Source of the DNA: Ypsolopha sequella
Taxonomy: Eukaryota; Arthropoda; Insecta; Lepidoptera; Ypsolophidae
Assembly: GCA_934047225.1 (NCBI GenBank)
Contig: OW203989.1
Location: forward strand, 14,979,977-15,043,976
DNA length: 64,000 nt
Direction: 5' to 3'
In this document: piece by piece, positions 23,885 through 34,400 of the stretch
How the letters are laid out: each line of letters begins with the position of its first letter
Position numbering within the stretch: position 1 is the stretch's first letter
Made by a program: the position numbers and the translations under genes
Notes under the pieces: generated by a model
Seen by the model: only the letters and a program-made list of their open reading frames with translations
Told to the model about the DNA's origin: nothing
Databases searched by the model: none

Positions 23885-24927
23885 TTTTTAGGGTTCCGTA
23901 GTACCTAAGAGGTACAAAAGGAAACTTTATGGTAAGACTCCGTTGTCCGCCCCTCCGTCCGTCCATATGACACAGCCTCATAACTTTAGCACCGTTAAAT
24001 GTAAGGACTTGAAATTTGGCACAATAATAGCATTAATTTGCCTACATAAAACGGTGTAAGAAAACACAAAAGAACAAAAAATTTTAAAAAATTCCTAAAA
24101 TTACAACATTGTAGATGAATTAAAAAGCTAATTGTAAAAATATACACCTTAACTATATTTACTTGCACTGATTTTGAGAAATCTTTGAAAAACTAAAAGA
24201 AAATTATGTCTCCCCAACTTTATCTCCGAAACTGGTCGACCGAAAAACATGAAAAAAAAATCAATTATAGGTCATAACTAGCCAATTACAGGAAAACTGT
24301 AGCGATTAAAAACAATTTTGAAAACAGATGAGAAATACAATATGAGTATCAAATTTTAGGTAATAAAGAGCTGATTCTAAAAATTATGTTTACTTCCATC
24401 TATTTCGTGAAATCCCTGAAAAACTACAAAAAACCGGCCAAGTGCGAGTCGAACTCGCGCACGAAGGGTTCCGTACCATTATCTATAAAAACGGCAAAAA
24501 AAACATGTCTGTTGTATTGGAGCCCCCTTAAATATTTATTTTATTCTGTTTTTTAGTATTTGTTGTTATAGCAGCAACAGAAATACATCATTCTGTGAAA
24601 ATTTCAACAGTCTAATTATCACGGTTCTATAGATATTCATGAGATCGTTCCCATGTTCTGTCATGACAGACGGACAGACAGACGGAAAGCGGAGTCTTAG
24701 TAATTTGGGTACAGAACCCTAAAAAATGTATGTTCCCCTCCCCCTTATTTCCAAAATTGGTGGACCAAATAATTTAAAAAAAAAAACTTGGTAAACCTTG
24801 CTTACATAAATATTACAGGAAAAATGTAGCGGTTGAGAAATTCACGAAAACAATAGACAAAATTCCTAAAACTGTCGAATTACGGAACCCTAGTTACGCG
24901 AGTCTGACTCGCACTTGACCGGTTTTT
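23885..24927 (-). repeat. CCGGCC...GGAACCC repeat, long copy with nested insertion
   Basis: The plus strand starts TTTTTAGGGTTCCGTAG and ends CTCGCACTTGACCGGTTTTTT, giving both diagnostic ends. Two internal units look like a diverged tandem duplication: a TATGT...CCCC, CCGAAACTGGTCGACC, ACAGGAAAACTGTAGCG unit and a TATGTTCCCC, CCAAAATTGGTGGACC, ACAGGAAAAATGTAGCG unit. Between them sits an opposite-strand copy (24426-24726). Confidence 0.7.
24426..24726 (+). repeat. CCGGCC...GGAACCC repeat, nested short copy
   Basis: Runs from AAAAAACCGGCCAAGTGCGA to GTACAGAACCCTAAAAAA, a ~300-bp version with GACAGACGGACAGACAGACG near its 3' part. It is inserted in the opposite orientation inside a relative, so the family was active repeatedly. 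Confidence 0.75.
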
Positions 24928-25041
24928 TATAAAGTAAAATCAAATTTCCCTGTTCTCCTCCCGTGAAAACAAAAATACGAAAGAGTGAGTCTCGATAAAA
25001 ATATTTCAATTACTAGACTTTGTTCAAAAACAAAAATACCC

Positions 25042-25308
25042 ATTACACAACTTGAAATTTAAGTCATTTTGTTAACGAAAACTGGTGATAGTACTCATCC
25101 ATATGAACAACTTTTACTATGAAGCCAATCCTGAAATCGTGAAAAATCTCAGCTGTTTCATACATTTGGGTCGAGTAGGTATTTAACTTTTCTATGGAAC
25201 ATATTTTTTTTACGATTTCAGGGTTGGCTCCATAGTAAAAGTTGTTTATATGAACAAGTACTACCACCAGTTTTCGTTAACAAAATGACTTAAATTTCAC
25301 GTTGTATA
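25042..25308. mobile_element. Foldback element, hairpin family H, copy 1
   Basis: Arms of about 95 bp: AAATTTAAGTCATTTTGTTA, then ACGAAAACTGGTG...AACAACTTTTACTATG and their reverse complements. The loop-proximal part (GAAGCCAATCCTGAAATC / GATTTCAGGGTTGGCTCC, CATACATTTGGGTCGAG, TTTTCTATGGAA) is shared with 35941-36195, but the outer arms are not. The ends resemble ACAACGTG/ACACAACTTG. Confidence 0.75.
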
Positions 25309-25669
25309 GGAAAACATTTTTGTGTTAGGTGAAAGAAAATTTGAACTTCTTTAAACAAACCTCAAATAGAAATAAAAGAAGCTTCAGTCAGTTTGCTGCA
25401 TCGCGAGAATCTTATCTTGTATAGGTTTAGTTAGTAATATTCTCAGATCTGTTGTCAACTAACGATATTCGCATACTTATCACGCTAATTTGTCATTTTG
25501 CATATGTACCCGTAGCCGCTATATTTTTGCGTTATCTTTACGCAATCATCTATTACCACGACTTTTTTCATATTTCTTGGTACCCTCGTTTCAAAGATAA
25601 GGGAGGAGACATGACAACGTTAAAAGGTGCTACATTTTTGAGGTTTTTTGTATAGTTTTTTTTTTTTAA

Positions 25670-25845
25670 TCTTTATTGTTTGCCATGATAGAGGCTATAG
25701 TAACACGTATTTTATTAAAATTTCAACTGGCTACCTATATCGGCTGAAACTGCAAACCCCTGTGACAGACGGACAGACATTGGAGCCTTAGTAATAGTAT
25801 ACGGTCCCGTTTGGCTTCCTGCGGATATGGAACCCTAAAAACAGG
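25670..25845 (+). repeat. GGAACCC-family 3' fragment
   Basis: Contains AAATTTCAACTGGCTACCTA, GTGACAGACGGACAGAC and ends TGGAACCCTAAAAAC, the 3' part of the family at 24426-24726. The left boundary is uncertain. Confidence 0.6.
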
Positions 25846-25888
25846 TACACCAACAATCTATGTCTCTGTAGTATTTTCGGTTATACAA

Positions 25889-26323
25889 GTTGCTCTGAAA
25901 TTCGACCTATTCCTTGAAAGGGGTCATACTAGAGATCATTTCCAACAAATAATGCCTATCGACTAGGGGTCGAAATGGTATATTTTTTTAAGTAAAACAC
26001 GTCGATATTTCAAAAATTACAAAATGAAAATGGTTTTCTTTCAACTAAAGACCTTTTACTTCTAAGATTATGGGAATTCTGGGCATATATAATAATAAAA
26101 TAATAATAAATAATCAGAAAAATGCCAAATAAGTGCCGAGAGAGGAATCATTATTTTTGAATTATTTGTTTTTCGTTACCAGTCTGAAAGTTTGAAAAAT
26201 ATCTTTAAAACCTTCGTAACTCGGAGACCATTTATTGTCGACCCCTAGTTGATAGGGCTTAACCTGTTGGAAATGATCTCTAGTATAACTCCTTTCAAGG
26301 AATAGGTCCAATTTCAGAGCAAC
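25889..26323. repeat. Large inverted repeat with ~93-bp arms
   Basis: The left arm (25889-25980) reads GTTGCTCTGAAATTCGACC, CTATTCCTTGAAAGGGG, CTAGAGATCATTTCCAACA and ACTAGGGGTCGA. The right arm (26228-26323) is its imperfect reverse complement. The spacer is ~250 bp of AT-rich DNA. The overlapping 94-codon minus-strand ORF at 26162-26446 spans the right arm and a second hairpin, so it is an artefact of repeats. Confidence 0.75.
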
Positions 26324-26489
26324 CAGTGGGTCTACCGCGTAATTCTCATTTTCATCAACATCAACTTGAGATTGAAATTTGACGTGCGTGCGACGACACC
26401 CGCCTAACATGCCATCTCTTTTGCACGCATTGAATTTCGCATGCATTTGCTTGAAGTTGATACAAATGAGAATTACGCGGTAGAGCCCC
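26324..26489. mobile_element. 166-bp MITE abutting the inverted-repeat arm
   Basis: Terminal inverted repeats of about 28 bp: CAGTGGGTCTACCGCGTAAT... and its near complement ending ATTACGCGGTAGAGCCCCTG. It starts exactly where the right arm of the preceding inverted repeat ends. That arm's homology seems to resume as TATAA after the MITE, so the MITE probably inserted into the arm. CAG...CTG ends are hAT-like, but I see no 8-bp duplication. Confidence 0.65.
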
Positions 26490-27353
26490 TGTATAAGGTC
26501 ATCGGTTCTTGGCCCTGTCTGTAGAGACGACGCGGGGTACGTACCACTTTACTAGTGGTAGAGACTTCGGCCGTGGCTTGACATCACCCTCATGACGAAA
26601 CTATGCCACCAAGGGACTCGTCGTGTTCCGGCATGACGTCACGACGTCATGAGAAACCCTACCGGGAGAGTGGCTGCAGGCAGTTGCATATTATCAGTCA
26701 TCCTTCCGTTACCGACTTCCGTAGATTTTGCGGAAGTCTAACCACCTAACCTGCTTTGACTCTCCTGCTTCCTGAACAAGCGCTCTGCATCCTAGATCTT
26801 ATCGACCAATAAGTTTTAAAAAAACCGAGGGGTGTCGTGGGACAGACGGTTGGAACGAAGTTCCTTTCGCTACTGACGCGCATGCATTTATATACCTGTA
26901 CATAGACAAATGCTGGTAAAAACACAAACACACATACTATAAGCAAAAGTGTCGTGACGGTCGAAGTCTTACGCTTTTTTCGGCAAAGCTCTCATTCGCT
27001 AAGTGTCTGGGGTGTAACGTGAGATAAGGAACATCGATCCAAAAAAAAAATTGCGGTCTCAAAATCTTTCTATGACGTTGTTTTATTTGTATAAAAATCT
27101 TTTCAAAAAACGCCATAAATATGTTTTGTTTCATTTCTCTATTTACAGTACCAAAGTTTTGACATAAAAAAGTCGAGAAATGTCGTGAGACACCCGGTGG
27201 GACGAAGTTTTTTTTATTTTAATTTTGGAGCATGTGACCCCCCCTTGGCTCGCAAGCTGGATCCACCCTTGCATATAAGCAATAGGCTAACATTGGCAAA
27301 GTCAGCCACAATATGGTGAATGCGGTTACATAGGTTGTCCGGAGCACACCGAG
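26490..27353. other. Repeat-derived non-coding DNA left of the BEL element
   Basis: No gene. It contains two copies of a ~60-bp unit (about 26812-26873 and 27153-27215) sharing TGTCGTG.GACA.CCGGTGGGACGAAGTT-type sequence, and a 20-nt palindrome at 26632-26651 (CATGACGTC-AC-GACGTCATG) that includes the CRE octamer TGACGTCA. The last five bases, CCGAG (27349-27353), are the left target-site duplication of the BEL element. Confidence 0.55.
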
Positions 27354-27760
27354 TGTTCACGCGCAGCATGACGTGTGATTCGCGTGCGCACGCGCGAACG
27401 ACCACCCCCTCCCCGCCGCGCGCCGGTCGAGGCGCGCGCGGGCGCTGGCTTCATTCTGTTTCGTCCGAACTCTCTAGAGAACGACACATGTGTACATATT
27501 CGCGCCGCCACAAACAATCTCGCGTATTCACCGTGTCTTGTGAACATATAAGTGCTGTGTATTACTTCAAGACATTCTGCACAGCCCTGTCATCAATCAG
27601 CCCAACGAGAGGAGACGACACGCGGCGCATTTCAGCCAGCACATCGAAACATTCCAACCAGGTCAGCGCACCCACATTGTTCACCACAATCTTTTCTTCT
27701 CTCGTGTCAACCCATCCATCCTCTTTCATCATCTCTGCATTTCTGTAGCCAGCGGCTACA
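27354..27760 (+). repeat. BEL/Pao 5' LTR
   Basis: TG...CA-bounded, GC-rich (CGCGCG words) in its first 100 bp, with a TATA-like ACATATAAGTG at about 27543-27553 that could position transcription. The ORFs read through it are shadows. It ends CAGCGGCTACA. Confidence 0.97.
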
Positions 27761-27764
27761 TTTT

Positions 27765-27782
27765 TGGCCCTTCGAACCGTTA
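27765..27782 (+). promoter_or_regulatory. Candidate primer-binding site
   Basis: TGGCCCTTCGAACCGTTA begins 4 nt after the 5' LTR. TGG is the complement of a tRNA 3' CCA end. CCTTCGA matches, from memory, the acceptor strand of insect tRNA-Tyr, with a mismatch at the discriminator position. The tRNA identity is therefore tentative. Confidence 0.6.
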
Positions 27783-28915
27783 CTGAACCAGCCCCCGTCG
27801 ATTACAGTCCATTTTCAATCCAAGAAAATTTTTGGTTTATATCACCCCCCGCCTATCCCCCGCCAGCCCGTAACTTTGTTTGAACCAGCCCCCGTCGATT
27901 TACTACAGTCCATTTTCACCCGGTTACATATTTTGCCCCCTTTCCCGGCAAAAAATATTTTGTGGTCTCGAATACCTATTGCGGGTAGGTAATTAGAACC
28001 GCCACCTAGAAAATTCCATTTATCGGTATAGAACCGGCCCCCCCCCGCCCCTTTACAGAATAAACTCAGTTTGTTATTATTATTCAGCTCAGATAATATA
28101 AGTATATTCATTCAGCCCAATTGTTTATTACAGTCCACTATACTTCTTTATTAAACCCAAATTTTACGAGATTTTGCGAGATATTTTTTTTTTTTTTTCG
28201 ATGCGAGTATAAATTTGCTTTATTTCGTGCACTTATATACGTCACATATATACGTAAGTTACGTGTGTTGAGTACATAAGTACACACGTTATACGGTTAC
28301 GTATTATTACGTTGATTAAAGCTTGATTAGCATCATTGGATTGTCCGCTCATTTAGATACGATTTCTGCCAGGTAAACGCATTCTTTGTTGTTTATGAGT
28401 TCGAGGCAGTAGATAGGTATTTTATTCTATAAATAGAATAGCATTTGATTCGTGTAAGCGGGAAGTAACATAATAACATAGGAGTGAACAAGGTCATCAG
28501 CCCTTTTTGATATCTTGTGTTACAGTAATATATTGCCGGACCGTTTATTTGTGTTATTGTCTGCTTTTTAACCGGATATATATATAGCACAAATATAGTA
28601 AAAAAAAATTATTTTTTCTCTTCTCATCTCTGATCTTATTGTTAATGGTACACATATAGGGTGTTCCACGTTGGTGTATCAGCTCATATACAGGTTGTTT
28701 TTTAAAAAAAAAATATTTTTTCTTCTCTTTCGTGTTTATTTAAGAGTTCCGTATTCCGTTTGAACATAGTCATTGTTACTTCATCCGCGCAAGTGTCTCA
28801 GCTCTGTTCATCTGTCTCATTAATTATTTTGGTTGTACGTCCGCTCTTATAGTTCAGCTCAAAATCGTTGCGTATTTTGTCTTAGTAATCAACCACCTAC
28901 TTTAACAAAATTAAG
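27783..28915 (+). other. BEL/Pao leader (5' UTR) with internal repeats
   Basis: About 1.1 kb between the primer site and gag without ORFs. GAACCAGCCCCCGTCGATT followed by TACAGTCCATTTTCA occurs twice (27785-27817 and 27882-27918, the second with a 4-nt insertion), and CCCCCC runs recur near 28040. Such repeats next to the primer site may be template-switch products of reverse transcription or packaging elements; function is inferred only. Confidence 0.7.
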
Positions 28916-30469
28916 ATGCCTTCGAAATCACAAGCCGCGATGTTTCGTGAGGCCGTAAAGGCGATAGTTCTGTTAAAGGAGATCGGTGCGGCGGTAGAGG
29001 CAGGCGACAGAAAAACTTATTCTGTGGCGGATTTCACCGCTCGTTACGCAAACATACAAAGCGTTAAAACTAAGTTAGAGAACGTATATTACGAGATCCT
29101 TGACGATGAGGATTTGTCCGACGAAACTGAGGCAACCTACACAAAAAATTTTCAGTCGGCACTTAGCAACTATGATGCTATCCTAGTGGCATTTGAAAAA
29201 TTAAATGAAAAATCAGCTCTTCCGGACAAGACGCAACCCCTCAGCTCAGGTACACCCGTTGGTGTTTTACCAAAGATACCCATACCGGAGTTTCATTCGA
29301 ACGTTGAAGAATGGCCCTCATTTATTGCCGTTTTTAGGAGCCTCGTCAGTGAGATGGCTACAGTTTCGGATGCTGTAAAGCTGCATTATTTGTTAGGCGC
29401 CCTAAAGGGTGAGGCACATGATATGGTGAAACACCTCTACCCTACCAACGAGAATTATCCCATAGCCATGGAAATTCTCACCAAGCGTTACGACAATCGT
29501 CGCGTACTCATTGACCGATTTGTGGACATTATAATGAACCTTCCGCACATCCACATGCGCTCGGATATCCGCACATCGTTCTTAATTCCGCTTATCTCAG
29601 CGCAAAGCGCTCTCCGCAACCTCGATCTGCCCATGAAAGACTCCGACTATGTTTTCGTGTCCATGGTGGTGCGAAAACTGCAAGGCGAGCTCCGCACTCT
29701 TTTCGAGCGGAAGTACGGATCTCGTGCAACTCTGCCCACGCTCAAGAACCTCATTGAGTTTCTGGAAGAGCACGCACGCTGCAAGGAGAATGAGTCATCG
29801 TTCCTTGCGTCACAGGAGGCTCCTTCTTCATCACGGCTCGGCCCGTCAGAAAGGCTCGCTCAGCTCAATAAGCTGCTTCAACCCACTCGAGGTACTCCAC
29901 GTCAGCCCTACCAGGCTCATCAAGAGTTCCGCCCCATAGCTCCTCGGCAGGACAATCGCTCCCCCCGTCCTATTCGTCAACCATTTATGGCATTTGAGAC
30001 AGCGCCAGTTTACTCGGCCCGATCATCCCCATCACCCACTCGCCGACAGGATTATTCGGCTCAACCTTCTTCCCCTACTGGTGGTATGCCATGCCCATAC
30101 TGCAGGAATAGGGGACACAAACTCATCGCATGCCCAGGATTTAATAACCAACCGGTTCAAGGTCGGTGGGACTTTGTGAACTCACGCAACCGGTGCCGAC
30201 GTTGTTTGGGTCCTCATTATGAGAACGAGTGCAGGTCTACACGTGCATGCAAGGAGTGTGGGCGGTCTGACCACCATACTTCACTGCATCGCCATGGGGC
30301 CATGTCTCCGACACGCTCATCTGCTCATTTGCTGCCTCCGTCTCTACGTGAGCAGCCCAGACAGCGCTCAGCGCATGATCTCAGTACCGTTCGGCACATG
30401 CTACACAGGCATATACGTCCCATCCCAACTCGCCCACTCAATCGCGATCGCCAAGAAGGTCTCGGGTAG
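28916..30469 (+). CDS. gag: BEL/Pao Gag polyprotein (517 aa)
   Basis: This is the structural protein that would form the cytoplasmic particle and bind element RNA. The start is ATG 28916 with A at -3, the first ATG of the long frame. The N-terminal ~130 residues are helical in character. Residues ~125-290 have the DUF1759 capsid-like pattern (LPKIPIPEF, W..F...F, ALKGEA, L..RY), and ~330-390 is a Pro/Ser/Arg-rich linker. Three zinc knuckles follow: CPYCRNRGHKLIAC at 393-406 (canonical CX2CX4HX4C), a CX2CX3HX4C version at 427-439 and a CX2CX4-6H version from 445. The frame ends at TAG 30467-30469, inside the left stem of the 26-nt hairpin. In BEL elements gag and pol are normally one frame; here pol is in another. 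Confidence 0.93.
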   Translation: MPSKSQAAMFREAVKAIVLLKEIGAAVEAGDRKTYSVADFTARYANIQSVKTKLENVYYEILDDEDLSDETEATYTKNFQSALSNYDAILVAFEKLNEKSALPDKTQPLSSGTPVGVLPKIPIPEFHSNVEEWPSFIAVFRSLVSEMATVSDAVKLHYLLGALKGEAHDMVKHLYPTNENYPIAMEILTKRYDNRRVLIDRFVDIIMNLPHIHMRSDIRTSFLIPLISAQSALRNLDLPMKDSDYVFVSMVVRKLQGELRTLFERKYGSRATLPTLKNLIEFLEEHARCKENESSFLASQEAPSSSRLGPSERLAQLNKLLQPTRGTPRQPYQAHQEFRPIAPRQDNRSPRPIRQPFMAFETAPVYSARSSPSPTRRQDYSAQPSSPTGGMPCPYCRNRGHKLIACPGFNNQPVQGRWDFVNSRNRCRRCLGPHYENECRSTRACKECGRSDHHTSLHRHGAMSPTRSSAHLLPPSLREQPRQRSAHDLSTVRHMLHRHIRPIPTRPLNRDRQEGLG

Positions 30470-30491
30470 GTAGTCAACAGTGACTACCTAC
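30466..30491 (+). repeat. Perfect 26-nt hairpin at the gag-pol boundary
   Basis: GTAGGTAGTCA (30466-30476), loop ACAG, TGACTACCTAC (30481-30491): 11-bp mismatch-free stem, 4-nt loop. The gag stop TAG is at 30467 and the last upstream stop of the pol frame (TGA) is at 30481, both in the stem. 26 nt is 2 modulo 3, exactly the offset between the gag and pol frames. Confidence 0.95.
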
Positions 30492-31413
30492 AATAACAGA
30501 GCACTATGAAGGCGAGGACGACCAGCATTCAGCACACTCAGCACACTCATCACACATTCACTCATCACATACACACTCAGTTCATTTTCACTCAATGACT
30601 TCAACTCCAACAGAAGATTCCTGTAACTCCGCACAACGTGTAGTGAACGTCACTAACACACCAATTTTGTTGCCAACCGTCTCACTTAAAATAGCAGATG
30701 TAAATGGTCAATTTCACTCAGCACGAGCCTTATTAGACTGTGGAAGTATGCTGACTCTTTGTTCTCAGCGCATGGCCACAATTTTAAATTTACCATTAAA
30801 ACATACATCTCTAAAAATCGCAGGAGTTGGAAATCAGCACACACAAGACTCAAAGGCATCAATCACAATTGTATGCCGACCTACTCACCGTGACACACCT
30901 ATGATCACGGCCACAGCCCATATATTGAAGAACGTAACTGGGTACCTACCGTTGGAAAAGGTTCCAGATCTCGCTCAGTTAACAGGTCACCCACCGATTC
31001 CTCTTGCTGATCGAGAATATCACACACCAGCTCCGGTTGATCTAATACTGGGATCTGACGTTCTTGGTCAAGTGTTAGACGGAACCAAGGTTTCGCTCGG
31101 CCCTGGCAAGCCTATAGCCTTCGGCACGATATTTGATTTTACATTGATTGGACCTTTCGAAAGTTTACATACTTCACCCACGAATCAGGTCAACTCAGTT
31201 CACATTGTCGGCTCTCACACGGACTCAGAGCATTCCACTCATGACATTCACAAAAGTCTTGAGAGGTTTTGGGAATCCGAGGAACCCCAAACCTACAAGC
31301 ATACCAGCCCATTAGAGGATCAGTGTGAGGACATTTTCCGCACCACAACTACTCGTGAACCATCAGGTCAATATGTGGTTACACTGCCCTTTCTGCACAA
31401 CGCGCCGACATAA
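30484..31413 (+). CDS. pol: BEL/Pao Pol, N-terminal part with aspartic protease
   Basis: The frame is open from 30484 (after TGA 30481-30483) and the first ATG is at 30595. It starts with a His/Ser-rich linker and then the DUF1758-type protease fold. The catalytic motif reads ALLDCGS (Asp codon at 30736), where D-T/S-G is usual in retroviral-type proteases and variants such as D-x-G-S are common in BEL. Conserved ILGSDVLG-like sequence follows (LILGSDVLGQ, about 31046-31075). The frame stops at TAA 31411-31413, in the conserved linker between protease and RT, and the same frame continues immediately afterwards. It is one gene with a nonsense codon, or requires readthrough. Confidence 0.88.
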   Translation, partial: LPTITEHYEGEDDQHSAHSAHSSHIHSSHTHSVHFHSMTSTPTEDSCNSAQRVVNVTNTPILLPTVSLKIADVNGQFHSARALLDCGSMLTLCSQRMATILNLPLKHTSLKIAGVGNQHTQDSKASITIVCRPTHRDTPMITATAHILKNVTGYLPLEKVPDLAQLTGHPPIPLADREYHTPAPVDLILGSDVLGQVLDGTKVSLGPGKPIAFGTIFDFTLIGPFESLHTSPTNQVNSVHIVGSHTDSEHSTHDIHKSLERFWESEEPQTYKHTSPLEDQCEDIFRTTTTREPSGQYVVTLPFLHNAPT

Positions 31414-34400
31414 GGTTCCACTCACGCTATTGCACTGCGCAGGTTTCTCAACTTAGAGAAGAAGTTGCAAGCGAACCCGCCCTTCCGCTCGAAATATGTA
31501 GAATTCATGTCAGATTACATAAAATTGGGACATATGTCGCTGTGTCACCCCAATACCTTTGCTCATAAATCCCATTTCTATATCCCACATCATGGCATAT
31601 TCAAGCCAGGGTCAGAAAAGTTACGCTGCGTGTTTGACGGAAGTTGTAAGAGTTCAAACGGCGTCAATCTAAATGATTGTCTTCATACAGGTCCAGCTCT
31701 TCAGCAAGATATTGTTGACATTATCATGTCCTTCAGGATCCACTCACAAGTTTTCAGCACAGACATCCGAATGATGTTCCGAAATATACTCATTCAACCA
31801 GAGCAAAGACGTTTTCAACTCATTCTCTGGCGGTCTTCACCCGACCAGCCCTTGCTCACGTATGCCCTTAATACCGTCACATATGGATTAAGGTCCAGCC
31901 CATACCATGCCATCCGCACTTTACTCCAATTGGCTGATGACGAAGGTCATCGCTACCCCCACGCTGCTCAGGTCCTCCGCAAATCAATATTTGTGGACGA
32001 CATTCTCTCAGGTGCAGATTCTGTAGAATCTGCTCAGTCGCTCCAAAGCGAACTGATCGAGTTACTCGCCCTAGGTGGCTTTCAGCTCAGTAAATGGACC
32101 TCCAACTCGCCCCAGCTCCTTGAACGGTTCCCAGATGACCAGTGCGACATGCCCAAGGACTTTGACTTCAGTCCCGACTCTAATTCCATTAAGGTTCTGG
32201 GAATACAGTGGATTCCTCAAACTGATGAGTTCACTTATCGCATTTCTCTGCCCACTCATGCTCAAGTCACAAAGCGCTCCATTCTCAGTACAGTAGCGTC
32301 TCTCTATGACCCCAATGGCTGGGTTACTCCAGTCATCTTCCGCGCAAAGATTCTTCTCCAGAAGCTTTGGCTTCTGAAAATAGGATGGGATGAGCCTATC
32401 TCTGAAGAAGTCCACACAGAGTGGCAACACATCTCAGAGGATCTTCCTCAGCTCTCAAACCTCCGTTTACCTCGACACATTTGTAAGTACAAGCCCACGT
32501 CTACTTACTCACTTCACGGGTTCGCGGACGCATCAGAGGCTGGCTTTGGTGCCGTTATCTACCTTCATGAGCGCAATACCACTGGACATGTCAATGTACA
32601 CCTAATCATTGGCAAGTCCAAGGTCGCACCCATTAAGACTCGCCTCTCAATCCCGAAATTGGAATTGTCAGCCGCGACTCTTTTATCTCAGCTCATGACT
32701 CGAGTGTCAGCCCAACTGTCAGCTCATATAGCCATTCAAACACACACATGCTGGTCAGATAGCACAATAGTGTTCGAGGCCAATCGAGTGGCTAAAATCA
32801 CAGCTACTTCAACTAGCAATACGTGGAGGCATGTGCCCACAAACCTCAACCCTGCTGACTGTGCAAGCAGAGGCATGTCTGCCCAGTCTCTCTCACTTCA
32901 TGACCTTTGGTGGTCACCCAGTTGGCTCAAAGAGCCTACCTGCACTTGGCCCAAGATGCCACCCGCTCTAGGCCATCATGCTCTCCCAGGCCTTAAGCCC
33001 AAAAAGGTACCAGCACACATAGCAGTCCCAGATATCGATCTGGACTTGCTCACTCGCTACAGCTCACTTGACAAGCTCGTCGGAGTGACGGCTTGTATTA
33101 AAAGGTTCATTTTCAATTGTCGGCACAGCCCAGATGCACGGCGCTCTGGTCCGTTGACAGCTAGTGAACGCAGGGACGCTCTGTTGCACTGGGTCCGCTC
33201 TGTTCAGCACAATGAGTTTGCTGAAGACATTAATCGTATCCAGACTGATAAGGTTTGTCCCGTTCGGCTCCAGCGTCTCTCGCCCTTCATAAAGGACGGC
33301 CTCTTGAGAGTCGGTGGTCGTCTCTCTCACGCGTCAATTAGGTATGACGCTCAACACCCACTCATTCTACCCAGTTCAAGTCCGCTCGTAGATCTCATTA
33401 TAGATCACTATCACACAATACACTGCCACCCTGGAGCTGACACATTACACGCCATATTACGCCAGCAGTACTGGATTCTGTCCGCTCGTCGTATTATTAG
33501 ACACCGCGTGTTTAAATGTATTAGATGTTTCCGGTGCCGCGCTCAACCTAAGGCTCCGCTCATGGCTGATCTCCCAGTAGACAGAGTTACTCCTCAGCCA
33601 GTTTTTAGTCACGTCACGACGGACTTTGCTGGCCACTTCTTCGTTAAATCCAGCACGTTGCGGAACGCGAAACTCATAAAGGCGTACTTTTGTATTTTCG
33701 TTTGCCTCGCAACAAAGGCGGTTCATTTGGAACCAGTCTCTGCACTCTCAACGGAAGCGTTCTTTGCGGCATTGCAACGTTTTATCTCACGTCGCGGTAC
33801 TCCGGTTCTCATTCGCTCAGACTGCGGCACAAACTATGTAGGTGCTAGGAATCAACTCATTGAAGTTCAGAACTTCCTCAGGTCAAACAATGATGCAATC
33901 ACTCACAAACTCGCGAATCAGCACATAACTTGGTTACTGAACCCGCCTAAAGGGCCTTGGTTCGGCGCACTGCACGAAATAAACGTAAAATCCACCAAGC
34001 AACTACTTTATCGTGTGATAGGTGAACAGCACCTCACTTTTGAGGAATTCTCTACTCTTTTGGCTCGAATTGAGGCTGTACTCAACTCAAGACCCCTCTG
34101 CCCAATTTCATCCGACCCTACGGACTTTGAACCTCTCACGGCCGGACATTTCATTTTTGGTCGTCCACTCACCGCTCTACCTGAGCAGTCTTTTGACGAC
34201 AGACCCATATCTGCTCTTAAACGGTTTCAACTCATTCAAGCGCTCTCTCAGCGCTTTTGGACTCTCTGGTCCAGATCCTACCTCCATACCCTGCAAACCC
34301 GCTCCAAATGGCTCTCCCCTTCTTCCCCTCCTCAAGTGGGTGAACTGGTCCTCATCAAAGAGGATGACCTGCCTCCGCTCCAATGGAAGTTGGGGAGAAT

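Noticed and set aside
26162..26446. 94-codon minus-strand ORF
   Set aside because: It spans an inverted-repeat arm and part of a separate MITE, so it is a chance fusion of repeats.
27320..27992. ORFs of 142 and 146 codons across the 5' LTR
   Set aside because: Near-identical frames occur in the 3' LTR at 34383-35010; they are read-through of GC-rich LTR sequence with no motif, not genes.
30466..30480. GT...AG boundaries of a mini-intron at the gag-pol junction
   Set aside because: 15 nt is far below any spliceable intron length, and removal would not change frame.
32071..32430. 119-codon minus-strand ORF and similar ORFs within 29649-34461
   Set aside because: They lie antisense or out of frame within BEL gag-pol, whose frame has clear domain motifs.
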